DNA of 64,000 nucleotides from Methylobacterium phyllostachyos (GCF_900103445.1 NZ_FNHS01000007.1:248001-312000); one strand, 5' to 3'; shown: positions 16,325-25,473, counted from the first letter of the stretch. The notes: generated from the letters alone by a model not told the origin. Program-made: numbers and translations.

Positions 16325-16411
16325 GTCATCGCGCGCGCAGCGACCCAGGGCAGCGCGGCCCTGGGTGGTTCGGGACCCGCTGGATTGCTTCGCTCCGCTC
16401 GCAAAGACGGG
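16325..16411. repeat. Intergenic palindrome, family A (copy A4)
   Basis: The left arm (GTCATCGCGCGCGCAGCGAC then CCAGGGC) and the right arm (GGATTGCTTCGCTCCGCTCG then CAAAGACGG) are partly complementary. An inner CAGGGCAGCGCGGCCCTG adds a second small hairpin. It directly follows the ABC-F stop. Confidence 0.75.
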
Positions 16412-16496
16412 TCACGGCACCCTGCGACGGCTGCACCGCTTACGCCAGCACACCACCCGGGTTAGGCTCACGCGAAACGGCCGGGTGCCAGACGCC

Positions 16497-16982
16497 GTGC
16501 GACGCCTGCTCAAGTTCCTCCACACGATGGGATCCGCCGGATTGCTGGGGGCGCTGGCCTCCCTGGTGGTCATGCTCAGTCTCGCGCCGAACCCAGCCGC
16601 CCTGCCCGGCTACGCGGCGACGCGCGGCGCGATGGGCGCCGTCGCCACCTGGGTCTTCCTGCCGTCGCTCGCCGTGACGCTGATGTCCGGGCTGGTGGCC
16701 ATGGCGGTGAACCGGGCCTACCTCAACGCCGGCTGGGCCTGGCTGAAGCTCGCCACCGGCGTCCTGATGTTCGAGGGCGGCTTGGTCTACGTACAGGGGC
16801 CGATGCAGCGGGAGGCCGAGCTGAGCGCGAAGGTGCTGGCCGGCCTCGGCAACCCCGCGACATTGGCGGTCTCGCTCCCCGGGGAGCGGGGGACCTTGTG
16901 GGTTCTCCTCCTCGTCTCGGCGGCGAATGTCGCCCTCGGGATCTGGCGACCGCGCGTCCTGCGAATCCCGCACGCGACGTGA
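16497..16982 (+). CDS. DUF2269-like integral membrane protein
   Basis: This protein of about 161 residues has four likely membrane helices: LLKFLHTMGSAGLLGALASL with VVMLSLA, then ATWVFLPSLAVTLMSGLVAM, AWLKLATGVLMFEGGLVYV and TLWVLLLVSAANVALGIW. Helix order and the short loops resemble the DUF2269 or DUF2214-type small membrane proteins. No catalytic motif is seen and the role is unknown. The start is either the GTG at 16497 or the GTG at 16485; there is no good ATG. It converges on mnmE with an 7-bp gap. Confidence 0.65.
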   Translation: MRRLLKFLHTMGSAGLLGALASLVVMLSLAPNPAALPGYAATRGAMGAVATWVFLPSLAVTLMSGLVAMAVNRAYLNAGWAWLKLATGVLMFEGGLVYVQGPMQREAELSAKVLAGLGNPATLAVSLPGERGTLWVLLLVSAANVALGIWRPRVLRIPHAT

Positions 16983-16989
16983 ACGCCCG

Positions 16990-18315
16990 CTATTTTCCGA
17001 TACAGAAGCCGGCAAACAAACGGTCGAGCACGTCCTCGACGCCGACATGGCCGGCCACTTCGCCCAGGGCCCGGACGGCAAGCCTGAGATCTTCGGCTGC
17101 GAGTTCCGGCGGGCCGCCATCGGCTTCGAGCAATCGGTCGAGATGCCCGAGACAGGCCGAGAAGGCAGCCCTGTGACGGGCCCGTGTGATCAGCGCGTCG
17201 CCCTGTCCCAGACCTGACTCGGCACGCGTCTGGATGGCGTCGACGAGGGCATCGAGCCCCTGCCCGGTTCGGGCCGAGACTCGCAACGCATTGCCCGGCT
17301 CAGTATTTGTATGGCCGGCTAATAAGTCGGCTTTGGTGTGGACGATCAGGGGTTGATCGACCCCGTCACCGAGATCGGGCGCCGCGCCGCCGGGGGGCAA
17401 CAGGGCCAGCACGAGGTCGGCCGTGTCGATCCGTGCCCGGCTCCGCAGGATGCCTTCGGCCTCCACGGGCTCCTGGGTATCGCGCAGCCCGGCAGTGTCC
17501 ACGAGGAGCACCGGTAGGCCGCCGAGATCCAGCCGGACCTCGATCGCGTCCCGCGTCGTGCCAGGGATCTCCGATACGATGGCGACGTCTCGCCGGCTCA
17601 ACGCGTTCAGCAAGGTCGATTTGCCGGCATTGGGCGCGCCGGCGAGAACCACCGTGAAGCCGTCCCGCAGCCGCTCACCCCGCCGCCCGTCGCGCAATGC
17701 GGCAGCGATCTGGTCGCGCAGCCGGGCTGCCCGGGCGAACAGGGCGGTATCGAGCCCGACATCGTCCACATCGCCCTCGTCAGCGAAATCCAGGGCCGCC
17801 TCGGCGGCGGCCAGACAGTCGATCGCCTCCGCGCGCCACGCCGCGACCTGGCGGCTGAGGGCACCGTCGAGCTGGCGTAGGGCCTGCCGCCGCTGGCCCT
17901 CGGTCTCGGCGTCGATCAGGTCGGCGACGGCCTCAGCCTCGGCGAGATCCATCCGGCCGTTGAGCACCGCCCGGCGGGTGAAGGCGCCGGGCCCGGCGGC
18001 GCGGCAACCGGGCATGTGGGATAGGACGGTGAGCACCCCCATCCGCACGGCCGGCCCGCCATGCAGATGCAGCTCGGCCATGTCCTCGCCGCTGTAGGTG
18101 TCCGGGCCCGGGAGCCAGACCACCAGTGCCCGGTCGATCTCGGTCCCGTCGGCCGGGTTCCGGAGCCTGCGCAGGGCCAGACGGCGCGGTGCCGGCAGGG
18201 TCCCACCCAGGGCGATCAGGACATCCCGCGCGGCCGGTCCGCTGATCCGGACCACCGCGACGGCAGCCCGGCCGAAGCCGCTGGCCGGGGCGAAAAGGGT
18301 CTCGGTCTCGGTCAT
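16990..18315 (-). CDS. mnmE: tRNA uridine-5-carboxymethylaminomethyl modification GTPase MnmE
   Basis: This 441-residue GTPase works with MnmG to modify U34 in the anticodon of several tRNAs. The N-terminal folate-binding domain starts ETLFAPASGFGRAAVAVVRI. The G domain has the P-loop GAPNAGKSTLLNAL, G2 IPGTTRDAIE, G3 DTAGLR and HTKADLL as G4. The C-terminus ends FCIGK, the conserved CxGK with its catalytic cysteine. The start at 18315 gives the normal length; the frame is open further upstream without homology. MnmG, its partner, is encoded at 26382. The 142-bp gap to the divergent beta-lactamase gene holds a parS-like site. Confidence 0.97.
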   Translation of the reverse strand: MTETETLFAPASGFGRAAVAVVRISGPAARDVLIALGGTLPAPRRLALRRLRNPADGTEIDRALVVWLPGPDTYSGEDMAELHLHGGPAVRMGVLTVLSHMPGCRAAGPGAFTRRAVLNGRMDLAEAEAVADLIDAETEGQRRQALRQLDGALSRQVAAWRAEAIDCLAAAEAALDFADEGDVDDVGLDTALFARAARLRDQIAAALRDGRRGERLRDGFTVVLAGAPNAGKSTLLNALSRRDVAIVSEIPGTTRDAIEVRLDLGGLPVLLVDTAGLRDTQEPVEAEGILRSRARIDTADLVLALLPPGGAAPDLGDGVDQPLIVHTKADLLAGHTNTEPGNALRVSARTGQGLDALVDAIQTRAESGLGQGDALITRARHRAAFSACLGHLDRLLEADGGPPELAAEDLRLAVRALGEVAGHVGVEDVLDRLFAGFCIGK

Positions 18316-18360
18316 GGTTCGCAGCTTCGGACAAGCTCTGCCATTCTTTGGGCCCTGACG

Positions 18361-18376
18361 CGTTTCACGTGAAACA
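18361..18376. promoter_or_regulatory. parS site (15 of 16 bp)
   Basis: The sequence CGTTTCACGTGAAACA matches the bacterial ParB-binding site TGTTTCACGTGAAACA except at the first base. The 14-bp core is a perfect palindrome. It lies between the divergent mnmE and beta-lactamase genes, about 12 kb from parAB on the same origin-proximal block. Confidence 0.88.
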
Positions 18377-18457
18377 CGCGGGGCCACCCTATACCCATCC
18401 CGACGCCGCACCGCACGATCCTGTTGGATCCGGATCGTCGAACCGCAGGAGAAGCCG

Positions 18458-19339
18458 ATGGATCGGACGCGCCGCACGCTCTGCCGCCTGATGCTCGCCG
18501 CACCGCTGATCCCACCGATGCGGCGCGCGCTGGCTGGGGCCGAGCCGGAGCTCGAGGCGATCGAGCGACGAATCGGTGGCCGGGTCGGCGTCGCGGCCGG
18601 ATCAGCGGAGCGCATCCTGGTCGGCTACCGGGCGGACGAGCGCTTCCCGATGTGCAGCACCTTCAAGGTCCTGGCCGTAGCCGCGACCCTGGCGCGGGTC
18701 GAGACCGGGTCCGAGAGCCTCGACCGGACCCTGTCGTACCACCCCGGTGACCTGCTGAGCTACGCACCGGTGACCCGGAAGGCCCTGGAGGCTCAGGGCG
18801 GCACAGGGCGGATGTCGGTCGGCGATCTCTGTGCGGCCGCGATTGTGTGGAGCGACAACACCGCGGTCAACCTGCTCCTCACGCGCCTCGACGGACCGGA
18901 GGGGCTGACCGAATGGCTGCGGGGGACCGGGGACCCTGTCACCCGCCTCGACCGCGACGAGCCGACCCTGAACAGCGCGATTCCGGGCGATCCGCGCGAC
19001 ACCACCACGCCGGAGGCGATGCGTGCAAGCCTCGGCCGGATCCTGCTCGGGACGGTGCTGTCCCCCGCCTCGCGCGACCGGCTGGAGGGCTGGATGGTCG
19101 GGAGCCAGACCGGCCTGAAGCGCCTCCGCGCCGGCTTGCCGAAGGATTGGACGATGGGCGACAAGACCGGCACCGGCACCAACGGCTCGATCAACGACGT
19201 GGCGATCCTGCGGCCGCCGGGGCATGCACCGGTGACGGCGGCCGTGTACATCACGGGCTCGACGGCGCCCATGGCGACGGTCGAGGCGGCCCATGCCGAG
19301 ATCGGCCGGCTTATCGCCACGCGCGTGAGCGCCGCGTAG
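18458..19339 (+). CDS. Class A beta-lactamase
   Basis: This 293-residue serine beta-lactamase has an N-terminal signal sequence (MDRTRRTLCRLMLAAPLIPP, cleavage around residues 25-28). All class A motifs are intact: the nucleophile in MCSTFK (S67-TFK70), SDN at 132-134, the omega-loop glutamate E168 in DRDEPTLNSA, and KTG at 236-238 in GDKTGTGTNG. It should hydrolyse beta-lactams in the periplasm. The spectrum cannot be read from sequence. The gene is divergent from mnmE and is followed 19 bp later by the ybaK-type gene. No AmpR-like regulator is adjacent. Base composition matches its neighbours, so it looks like a resident chromosomal enzyme. Confidence 0.93.
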   Translation: MDRTRRTLCRLMLAAPLIPPMRRALAGAEPELEAIERRIGGRVGVAAGSAERILVGYRADERFPMCSTFKVLAVAATLARVETGSESLDRTLSYHPGDLLSYAPVTRKALEAQGGTGRMSVGDLCAAAIVWSDNTAVNLLLTRLDGPEGLTEWLRGTGDPVTRLDRDEPTLNSAIPGDPRDTTTPEAMRASLGRILLGTVLSPASRDRLEGWMVGSQTGLKRLRAGLPKDWTMGDKTGTGTNGSINDVAILRPPGHAPVTAAVYITGSTAPMATVEAAHAEIGRLIATRVSAA

Positions 19340-19358
19340 GAGACTCCGACCGCAAGCC

Positions 19359-19847
19359 ATGGCCAAGACTGCCCCAAAGACAACCCGGGCGACCCAAATC
19401 CTCGACCGGGCCGGCCTCCGCTACAGCCTCCACGCCTACGACTATGATCCGGAGGCCCAACGCATCGGCCTCCAGGCCGCGGAGGCGCTGGGTGTCCCGC
19501 CCGGCCGCGTGCTGAAGACCCTGATGGCGTCGGTCGACGGGCGCCCGGTCTGCCTGCTGGTGGCCTCGGACCGGGAGGTCTCGATGAAGCGGGTCGCGGC
19601 CGCCTTCTCGGGAAAGGCGGCGGCGATGCTCAAGCCCGCCGATGCCGAGCGGCTGACCGGCTATCATGTCGGTGGCATCAGCCCCCTGGGCCAGAAGCGG
19701 CCCTTCCCCACGGCGGTCGATGCTGGCTCCCTCGGGGATCCGGAGGCCGAGATCCACGTCAACGGCGGCGGCCGGGGTCTGCAGATCCGCCTGACCGAGG
19801 GGGACCTCACCTCGCTGCTGAAGGCCCTGGTGGTCCCGCTCACGTGA
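19359..19847 (+). CDS. ybaK: Cys-tRNA(Pro)/Cys-tRNA(Cys) deacylase, YbaK family
   Basis: This 162-residue trans-editing enzyme hydrolyses mischarged Cys-tRNA(Pro). The YbaK fold is clear: TRATQILDRAGLRYSLHAYD, then LGVPPGRVLKTLMASVDGRP (the conserved lysine of the KTL segment), SDREVSMKRVAAAFSGK, and GYHVGGISPLGQKRP. Length is that of E. coli YbaK. It follows the beta-lactamase gene by 19 bp and may be co-transcribed with it. No functional link is apparent. Confidence 0.9.
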   Translation: MAKTAPKTTRATQILDRAGLRYSLHAYDYDPEAQRIGLQAAEALGVPPGRVLKTLMASVDGRPVCLLVASDREVSMKRVAAAFSGKAAAMLKPADAERLTGYHVGGISPLGQKRPFPTAVDAGSLGDPEAEIHVNGGGRGLQIRLTEGDLTSLLKALVVPLT

Positions 19848-19902
19848 AGCATGGGTAAGCGAGCGTTTACCCTGTTCGGCCACGGTCGCGCCGACAGTTG
19901 AG

Positions 19903-20268
19903 ATGGGGCGGCATCGGATGGGCGAGCGCACGGGGCTGATGGCGCTCGGATTCGCCCTCTGGCTCGGCGGTTCCTGCATGGCGGCGGATCTCGATGTCCG
20001 CGGTGCCTATGCGCCGGGAACCAGCACCCGCCTGCGCTTCTTCCCGCGCAGCGACGGTATCGACCGTCCCCCGGTCTATGCGCTCCGGACCCGGGCCGTT
20101 CCGGTCGGCTGCACGCCGCGGCGGGCGCCCGTTCCCACGAACGCACCGGACGATCCGAGCTATGTCGGCTCCGAATACGGCCTGTCGCATCCGAGCTATT
20201 ACGGGTTCACGCCACCCCTCGGGATCGACGATCCCTACGGCCGCTCGCTGCTGCCCTACTGCCCCTGA
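19903..20268 (+). CDS. Small secreted hypothetical protein
   Basis: This 121-residue protein has an N-terminal signal peptide (GLMALGFALWLGGSCMAADL, with cleavage probably after CMA). The mature part is short and rich in Pro, Tyr and Gly, with two cysteines (VGCTPRRAP and the C-terminal LLPYCP) that may form a disulfide. The repeated pattern PSYVGSEYGLSHPSYYGFTP is notable. An ATG at 19918 is an alternative start. No family is recognised. The protein is likely periplasmic or outer-membrane associated. It sits between ybaK and panC on the same strand. Confidence 0.6.
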   Translation: MGRHRMGERTGLMALGFALWLGGSCMAADLDVRGAYAPGTSTRLRFFPRSDGIDRPPVYALRTRAVPVGCTPRRAPVPTNAPDDPSYVGSEYGLSHPSYYGFTPPLGIDDPYGRSLLPYCP

Positions 20269-20362
20269 GCCGAGGGTACGGAGGGGCACAGGACCGCCGA
20301 TCGGATTCCCCTCCCCCGCATCATGTTCTAGACGGGCGATCCCGTTGCCCGGAGCCCGTCCC

Positions 20363-21211
20363 GTGCCCGATTCGGTCCTTCAGCGCTTCAGCGACCGCGC
20401 CGCCCTGCGCCATTGCGTGACCACGTGGCGGGCGGCAGGCGAGCGCGTCGTGCTCGTGCCGACCATGGGGGCGCTGCATGCGGGGCACCTGGCCCTGATC
20501 GCGGAGGCCCGGCGGATCGGACAGCGCGCGGTGGCGAGCATCTTCGTGAACCCGACCCAGTTCGGCCCCAACGAGGATTTCGCCCGGTATCCGCGGGACC
20601 TCGAGGCGGACCTCGCCCTGTTGCGGGAGGCGGGTGCCGCCGCCGCCTGGACGCCTTCGGTCGAGACCATGTACCCGCCCGGCTTCGCCACGCGGATCGA
20701 GGTGGCGGGCCTGTCCGAGGGGCTGTGCGGCCCGTTCCGGCCCGGCCACTTCGCCGGGGTCGCCACGGTGGTGACCAAGCTCCTGAACCAAGTCTGCCCC
20801 GACGTCGCCCTGTTCGGCGAGAAGGATTTCCAGCAGCTCCGGGTGATCCAGCAGGCGGTGTCCGACCTCGACATTCCGGTCGAGATCCGTGGCGTCCCAA
20901 CCCTGCGCGAACCCGACGGCCTCGCCCTGTCGTCGCGCAACCGCTACCTGTCGCCCGAGGAGCGCGCGGTCGCCCCGAAGCTCCACGCGGTTCTGTCCGA
21001 CATCGCCGCCGCCTCACGCAATGGCACCGGCGTCGCCGGCCGGATCGCAGCCGGGCGTGCCGCCCTGGAGGTGGCGGGTTTCCGGGTCCAGTATCTCACG
21101 GTCTGCGATGCCCGAACCCTGGCACCGGTCGAGCGGGTGGATGGCCCGGCCCGGGTCCTCGCTGCGGCCTTCCTGGGGCGGACACGGCTCATCGACAATC
21201 TGGCGGTCTGA
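20363..21211 (+). CDS. panC: Pantothenate synthetase
   Basis: This 282-residue enzyme condenses pantoate and beta-alanine with ATP to make pantothenate, the precursor of coenzyme A. It has the nucleotide-binding signature PTMGALHAGHLALI (HxGH), FVNPTQFGPNEDF, the substrate region FRPGHFAGVATVVTKLLN, FGEKDFQQLRVIQ and SSRNRYLSPEER. The start is the GTG at 20363, preceded by CCCGGAGCCC; it gives the standard length, whereas the open frame upstream is overlap with the secreted protein. panB is not in the window. Confidence 0.95.
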   Translation: MPDSVLQRFSDRAALRHCVTTWRAAGERVVLVPTMGALHAGHLALIAEARRIGQRAVASIFVNPTQFGPNEDFARYPRDLEADLALLREAGAAAAWTPSVETMYPPGFATRIEVAGLSEGLCGPFRPGHFAGVATVVTKLLNQVCPDVALFGEKDFQQLRVIQQAVSDLDIPVEIRGVPTLREPDGLALSSRNRYLSPEERAVAPKLHAVLSDIAAASRNGTGVAGRIAAGRAALEVAGFRVQYLTVCDARTLAPVERVDGPARVLAAAFLGRTRLIDNLAV

Positions 21212-21470
21212 GCGGACCCGCTCCGCCGGGGCATGCCACCCTTCCCCAACCGCAGCGCCTCCCGGGTTCCTCGGCGATGAAACAGCCGTCTTCGGCCGGC
21301 GGGACGCGGCCAGGTCAGAGGGCGCCGGGGGCCGACATCCAGCCCTGAGGCTGGTCCCGCCGGTCGGTATTGCAGCCGCCGTGGCGGCCAAGCCACCCGC
21401 GGGGGATTTCATGCGCGATCTAACCCTGTGATGTTGGCGGCGTGGCACCGACCTGCTCTCTGCTTGCGAC

Positions 21471-22754
21471 GTGATCAGAGCCCGCCCGGCCCCCACCTTT
21501 CTGGCCGCCACCCTCGCCTGCATCGCGCCGGCCCGCGCGGGCGACGCTTTTGAGGGCATGGCGGGACCCTATGGCGAGCGCCTGCGCTACGACGAAAAGG
21601 GCCTGAGCCTCACCTTTCCCGAGCCGGATGTGAGCCTCCAGATCGGTGGCCGGCTCCATATCGATGCCGGCGGCGCGCTCTTCAGCCGGCCCGGCCTGCC
21701 CGAGGCCTTCCCCGATCACGTCGCGGTGCGCCGCTCCTGGATCGAGCCGACGCTCACGATCGGCCGGGACTGGCTGATCGCCTTCCAGTACGATTTCAGC
21801 GATCCCGTGCTGCCGATCAACGACGCGTTCGTGGCCTGGAAGGGGCTGCCGGACACGATCGTGACGCTGGGCAACATGAAGGTGCCGCTCAGCCTCGAAT
21901 GGCTGCAGAGCAACAACGACACGCTGTTCGTCGAGCGTTCGGGGGCCAACGCCCTGGTGCCGGAGCGCCGGTTCGGTGTTGCGGTCGGGCGGAACGGGCA
22001 GGCCTGGACCGCGGTGGCCGGCGTGTTCGCCAACGCCGCCAGCAACGGCATTGCCGGGGACGGGGTGGCGGTGGGCGGCCGCGCCACGGTCGCGCCGATC
22101 CTGGAGGAGCGCGAGACCCTGCATCTCGGGCTGGCGGTGATCGACCGGCGCCGCTCCCGCAGCGACGGCGCCTTCAGCTTCTCGGCTCCGGCGGGCTCGG
22201 CCCTGTTCGAGCGTCAGCTGGTCGATACCGGCGACCTCCCCGACGCCGCACGGGTCACCCGGCTCGGGGCCGAATTCGCCTATCGTCGGGGGCCGTTCCT
22301 GCTTCAGGCCGAGTATATCCGGGCGGCGCTTCAGCCCTTCGCCGGCCCCGGGATGGCCACCTCGGTCCTGGGCTTCCAGGGCGGCTACGTGGAGGCCGCC
22401 TGGGTGCTGAACGGGGAGGGCCGCGGCTACACACGCGCCCCCCAGGGGGGCACCACTTACGCGACCTTCAAGGGCGTCGCCGTGGCGGAGGGCCAGCGGG
22501 TCTCGCGGGGCGGGACCGGCGTGTTCGAGCTGGCGGCGCGCTACAGTGCCATCGATCTGGACACCCGCGGCTTCCGCGGCGGCCTGGAGCAGGACGTGAC
22601 GCTCGGTCTGAGCTGGTATCCCGAACCCAATCTCCGCCTGATCGCCAACTACGTCCACGGACGCGTGCGGCCCGGGGACGCGCAGTCCGAGACCTACGGT
22701 ACCGCGCCGTTCTCGGTCGACACCATCATCGGGCGCCTGCAGATCTACTGGTGA
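21471..22754 (+). CDS. Phosphate-selective porin OprO/OprP family
   Basis: This 427-residue outer membrane protein has a signal peptide (APTFLAATLACIAPARAG) and begins with a GTG codon at 21471. The mature start includes GLSLTFPEPDVSLQIGGRLH and FPDHVAVRRSWIEPTLTIGR, typical of the OprO/OprP family, followed by alternating beta strands and a C-terminal strand ending IIGRLQIYW with the aromatic last residue of a beta-barrel. The family transports phosphate, pyrophosphate or other anions. No Pho genes adjoin, so the substrate is open. Confidence 0.85.
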   Translation: MIRARPAPTFLAATLACIAPARAGDAFEGMAGPYGERLRYDEKGLSLTFPEPDVSLQIGGRLHIDAGGALFSRPGLPEAFPDHVAVRRSWIEPTLTIGRDWLIAFQYDFSDPVLPINDAFVAWKGLPDTIVTLGNMKVPLSLEWLQSNNDTLFVERSGANALVPERRFGVAVGRNGQAWTAVAGVFANAASNGIAGDGVAVGGRATVAPILEERETLHLGLAVIDRRRSRSDGAFSFSAPAGSALFERQLVDTGDLPDAARVTRLGAEFAYRRGPFLLQAEYIRAALQPFAGPGMATSVLGFQGGYVEAAWVLNGEGRGYTRAPQGGTTYATFKGVAVAEGQRVSRGGTGVFELAARYSAIDLDTRGFRGGLEQDVTLGLSWYPEPNLRLIANYVHGRVRPGDAQSETYGTAPFSVDTIIGRLQIYW

Positions 22755-22773
22755 GCTCGGGCGGTGCGGACGC

Positions 22774-24228
22774 TCAGACCGCCCGGCGCAGGACCGAGCG
22801 GAAGGAACGGCGCTCGGGGCCGGGCTCCGTGGGGGGCGGGGGCGCCTCGGGCGGCAGGGCGGTCAGGACCTCGGCCCGCACCGGGCGCGGCGCCGCGAAG
22901 GCGGCGCCCTGGGCGAAGGCCACGTCGAGGTCGATCAGGTCGGGGATATCGGCCTCGTCACTGATCCCCGTGGCGACGAGGCGGATCCCAGCCCGCGCCA
23001 GGGCTGCGGCCGTGTCCTCGACCGCGATGTCGGACAGGCTGCGACTGGCCTCCTCCGGCCGCAGCAGCATCTCGGCCGGCACCTTGACCTGACCGATGCC
23101 GAGCGCGGCGAGTTCCAGCGGATCGAAACGCAGGTCGTCCGGACGGTCGAGGCTAAACCCGATCCGGCCACGCATCGGCGCCAGGAGGCCGCGCTGGCCG
23201 GCGTCGAGGCTCCGCCAGCTCGCCTGCGGCAGGGCGATCACCAGCCCGGCCAGGGCCGGATCCTCCACCACCATGCGGCCGAGGTCCCGCAGCAAGCTGG
23301 GCTCGAACAGCGACAGCGGCGACAGGCCGTAGGTCAGTAGGGTGTCGCTGCCGCGGCGGGCGAGATGGCGTACCACGACGGCGGCCCGCTGCAGCATGCG
23401 GCGGTCGAGCTCGGTGGTGCGGCCCTGGCGCTCCAGCACCGGCAGGAACGCATCCGGTTCGGCCGCGGCCGCGGGGTCCCGACCCTCGATCCGCAGCCGG
23501 GCCAGGGCCTCGTAGGCCACGACCTTGCGCTGGGGCAGGCTGACGACCGGCTGAAGGTGGATCTCCAGCCCGTCCCCTTCGAAGGCGCGGATGATATCGG
23601 CCTCGCGCTCCGGATCCTGCGCGGGCCGGGGCGGCGGGATCGGTCGGACTGAGACCGGTTGCGGGGGAATGGGCCGGGGCGGAACCGCTGCCGCCGCGGG
23701 CGGCAAGGGCGAGCGCGGCGGCGGTGCGGCTTGGGTCCAGTCGGAGAGCGGTGCTGCTGCTGTCGGGACAGGAGCCGCCACGGGTGCCGCTGCGACCAGC
23801 GCCGGGATGGCCGCCGGGGGGGCGGGAGCCGGCTCGGGCCGGGCCTTGAGGCCCGCGATCTCGGCATCCTGCGTGCTCACCACGTTGGTCAGGTCGCGCA
23901 CGATGCCGGAAAGGAGCCCGAATTCGACGGTGAGTTCCTCGATCTGGGCGCGGAGCGCGGGCTCGCCGGTCTCCGGCCGCGGCTGGGCGGCACCGGTCTC
24001 GACCTTGAGCAGGCGGCGGGACAGCAGATCGACCTCGCCCGACAGTTTCTCGCAGCGGGCCTTCAGGGCCGCGATGCGCGACAGGGCGAGGCCGGAGCCT
24101 GCCGCCGCGGCGGCACCGAGCGTCAGCGCACTCCAGAGCGGCAGGAACACGGCGAGCGGCCCGAACACGACGAGCCCGAGGAGGGCGACCGTCAACAGCC
24201 CCGCGTACCGGCCGAGGACCGGGACCAT
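22774..24228 (-). CDS. Membrane-anchored EAL-domain protein, probably inactive
   Basis: This protein of about 484 residues has two N-terminal membrane helices (GLLTVALLGLVVFGPLAVFL and the following segment), a short coiled-coil (about 55-130), a Pro/Ala-rich linker and a C-terminal EAL domain (about 215-480). VAYEALARLRIEG supplies the name-giving EAL, and QGAAFAAPRPVR the late glutamine and proline. The catalytic DDFGTG loop is replaced by FSLDRPDDLRFD, and the AEGVE glutamate by VATGISDE. It is therefore probably a c-di-GMP sensor or a protein-interaction domain, not a phosphodiesterase. The start at 24228 was chosen to place the helices at the N-terminus; 24315 is possible. Confidence 0.8.
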   Translation of the reverse strand: MVPVLGRYAGLLTVALLGLVVFGPLAVFLPLWSALTLGAAAAAGSGLALSRIAALKARCEKLSGEVDLLSRRLLKVETGAAQPRPETGEPALRAQIEELTVEFGLLSGIVRDLTNVVSTQDAEIAGLKARPEPAPAPPAAIPALVAAAPVAAPVPTAAAPLSDWTQAAPPPRSPLPPAAAAVPPRPIPPQPVSVRPIPPPRPAQDPEREADIIRAFEGDGLEIHLQPVVSLPQRKVVAYEALARLRIEGRDPAAAAEPDAFLPVLERQGRTTELDRRMLQRAAVVVRHLARRGSDTLLTYGLSPLSLFEPSLLRDLGRMVVEDPALAGLVIALPQASWRSLDAGQRGLLAPMRGRIGFSLDRPDDLRFDPLELAALGIGQVKVPAEMLLRPEEASRSLSDIAVEDTAAALARAGIRLVATGISDEADIPDLIDLDVAFAQGAAFAAPRPVRAEVLTALPPEAPPPPTEPGPERRSFRSVLRRAV

Positions 24229-24512
24229 CGTCTGAACACCTACCAGGCTCGCGCGCCGGACCCCGGGAAGTCCCGGGCGAAGCCCCGCCGGGCGCGAACC
24301 GAATCGAGGGATCATTGGCCCGGCCGGGCCGGCGCGGCAAGGCCGTCGGTCGGTGTTGTCGCGCCGGCGGCCTGTTAATTCCGGGCGGTGTGACGCCTGC
24401 GCCCGCTGGAACGTTGCTGAATCGTCACGGCCCGCACGATTACGCCGCGATCCGGGGTGCGTTGCACGCACCGCAAATGCGCGCGAAAACAAAAGGCGCC
24501 ATAAGCGTTGCC

Positions 24513-25409
24513 ATGAAGTCCGTCCGCCCGCGTAATCCCCGCCTCCGCGCCATCTCGGGCGCCATCTTGGGCACCACCCTGGGCACCGGTCTGTTCGTTG
24601 CCGATCTTGGCATGACCGTCGCCCGGGCCGCCGATCTCGCCGCTGACCTTCCACGACAGACGCCGACCTTCGCCATGGTCGATCCCAACACTTGGATCGT
24701 CACCCTGGGTGGCTCGATCCAGGCGATCCCGCGCTATCCCGGGGCCAGCGACTACACGGCGGTGGGCTACCCCTCGATCGATATCCGCCGGGTCGGCGAG
24801 CCGCGCCGCTTCTCGACGCCGGATGACGGCTTCAGCTTGGCCCTCTACGACAGCGACACGTTCCGCATTGGCCCGACCGCGCGGTTCGTGCCGGGGCGCT
24901 ATTACGGCGACGACCGGCGCCACCTGTTCGGCTTGCGCGACGCGCGCTTCGCGGTCGAGCCCGGCGTGTTCGCGGAATTCTACCCCGTCTCCTTCATCCG
25001 CACCCGCGTTGAGGCCCGGCAGGGGGTCTACGGGCATCACGGCATGGTGGGCTCGGTGGCGGCCGACTACCTGATCCCGGCGGACAAGTTCCTGTTCTCC
25101 ATCGGGCCGCGCTTCAACATCGGCGATGCCAGCTACGCCCGGAAGTATTTCGGCGTCTCGCCCCAGGAGGCCGCGCTCAACGGCCGCGTCACCCCGTACG
25201 ATCCGGCGAGCTTCTACTCGGCCGGTGTGCTCGGCGGCGTCACCTACACGCAGAGCGAGACCTGGGCGTACACGGCCTATGCCGGCTATACCCGCATCCT
25301 GGGCGCTTCCGGCGACAGCCCGCTGGTGCGCCGGCCCTTCGGCAATCCGAACCAGTACCAGTTCGGCCTGCGGATCGACTACGCGTTCCGGATGCCGGCG
25401 CTGTTCTGA
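24513..25409 (+). CDS. MipA/OmpV family outer membrane protein
   Basis: This protein of about 298 residues has a long signal sequence (ISGAILGTTLGTGLFVADLG, cleavage near ARAADL). The mature part has the MipA/OmpV pattern: IVTLGGSIQAIPRYPGASDY, then FRIGPTARFVPGRYYGDDR, GVFAEFYPVSFIRTRVEARQ and the C-terminal strand GLRIDYAFRMPALF with terminal Phe. MipA scaffolds peptidoglycan enzymes in E. coli; other members are porin-like. Which applies here is not known. The start may instead be 24477. It is followed by the HMA gene 64 bp downstream. Confidence 0.85.
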   Translation: MKSVRPRNPRLRAISGAILGTTLGTGLFVADLGMTVARAADLAADLPRQTPTFAMVDPNTWIVTLGGSIQAIPRYPGASDYTAVGYPSIDIRRVGEPRRFSTPDDGFSLALYDSDTFRIGPTARFVPGRYYGDDRRHLFGLRDARFAVEPGVFAEFYPVSFIRTRVEARQGVYGHHGMVGSVAADYLIPADKFLFSIGPRFNIGDASYARKYFGVSPQEAALNGRVTPYDPASFYSAGVLGGVTYTQSETWAYTAYAGYTRILGASGDSPLVRRPFGNPNQYQFGLRIDYAFRMPALF

Positions 25410-25473
25410 GCTGCCGCTTGCGCGGACCGGATCGAGCCCCGACATCCCGGCGATCCAGTTCACGGAGGCCGAC

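Noticed and set aside
18458..19339. Acquired resistance gene on a mobile element
   Set aside because: The beta-lactamase has the composition of its neighbours and no integron, transposase or repeat flanks other than a parS site.
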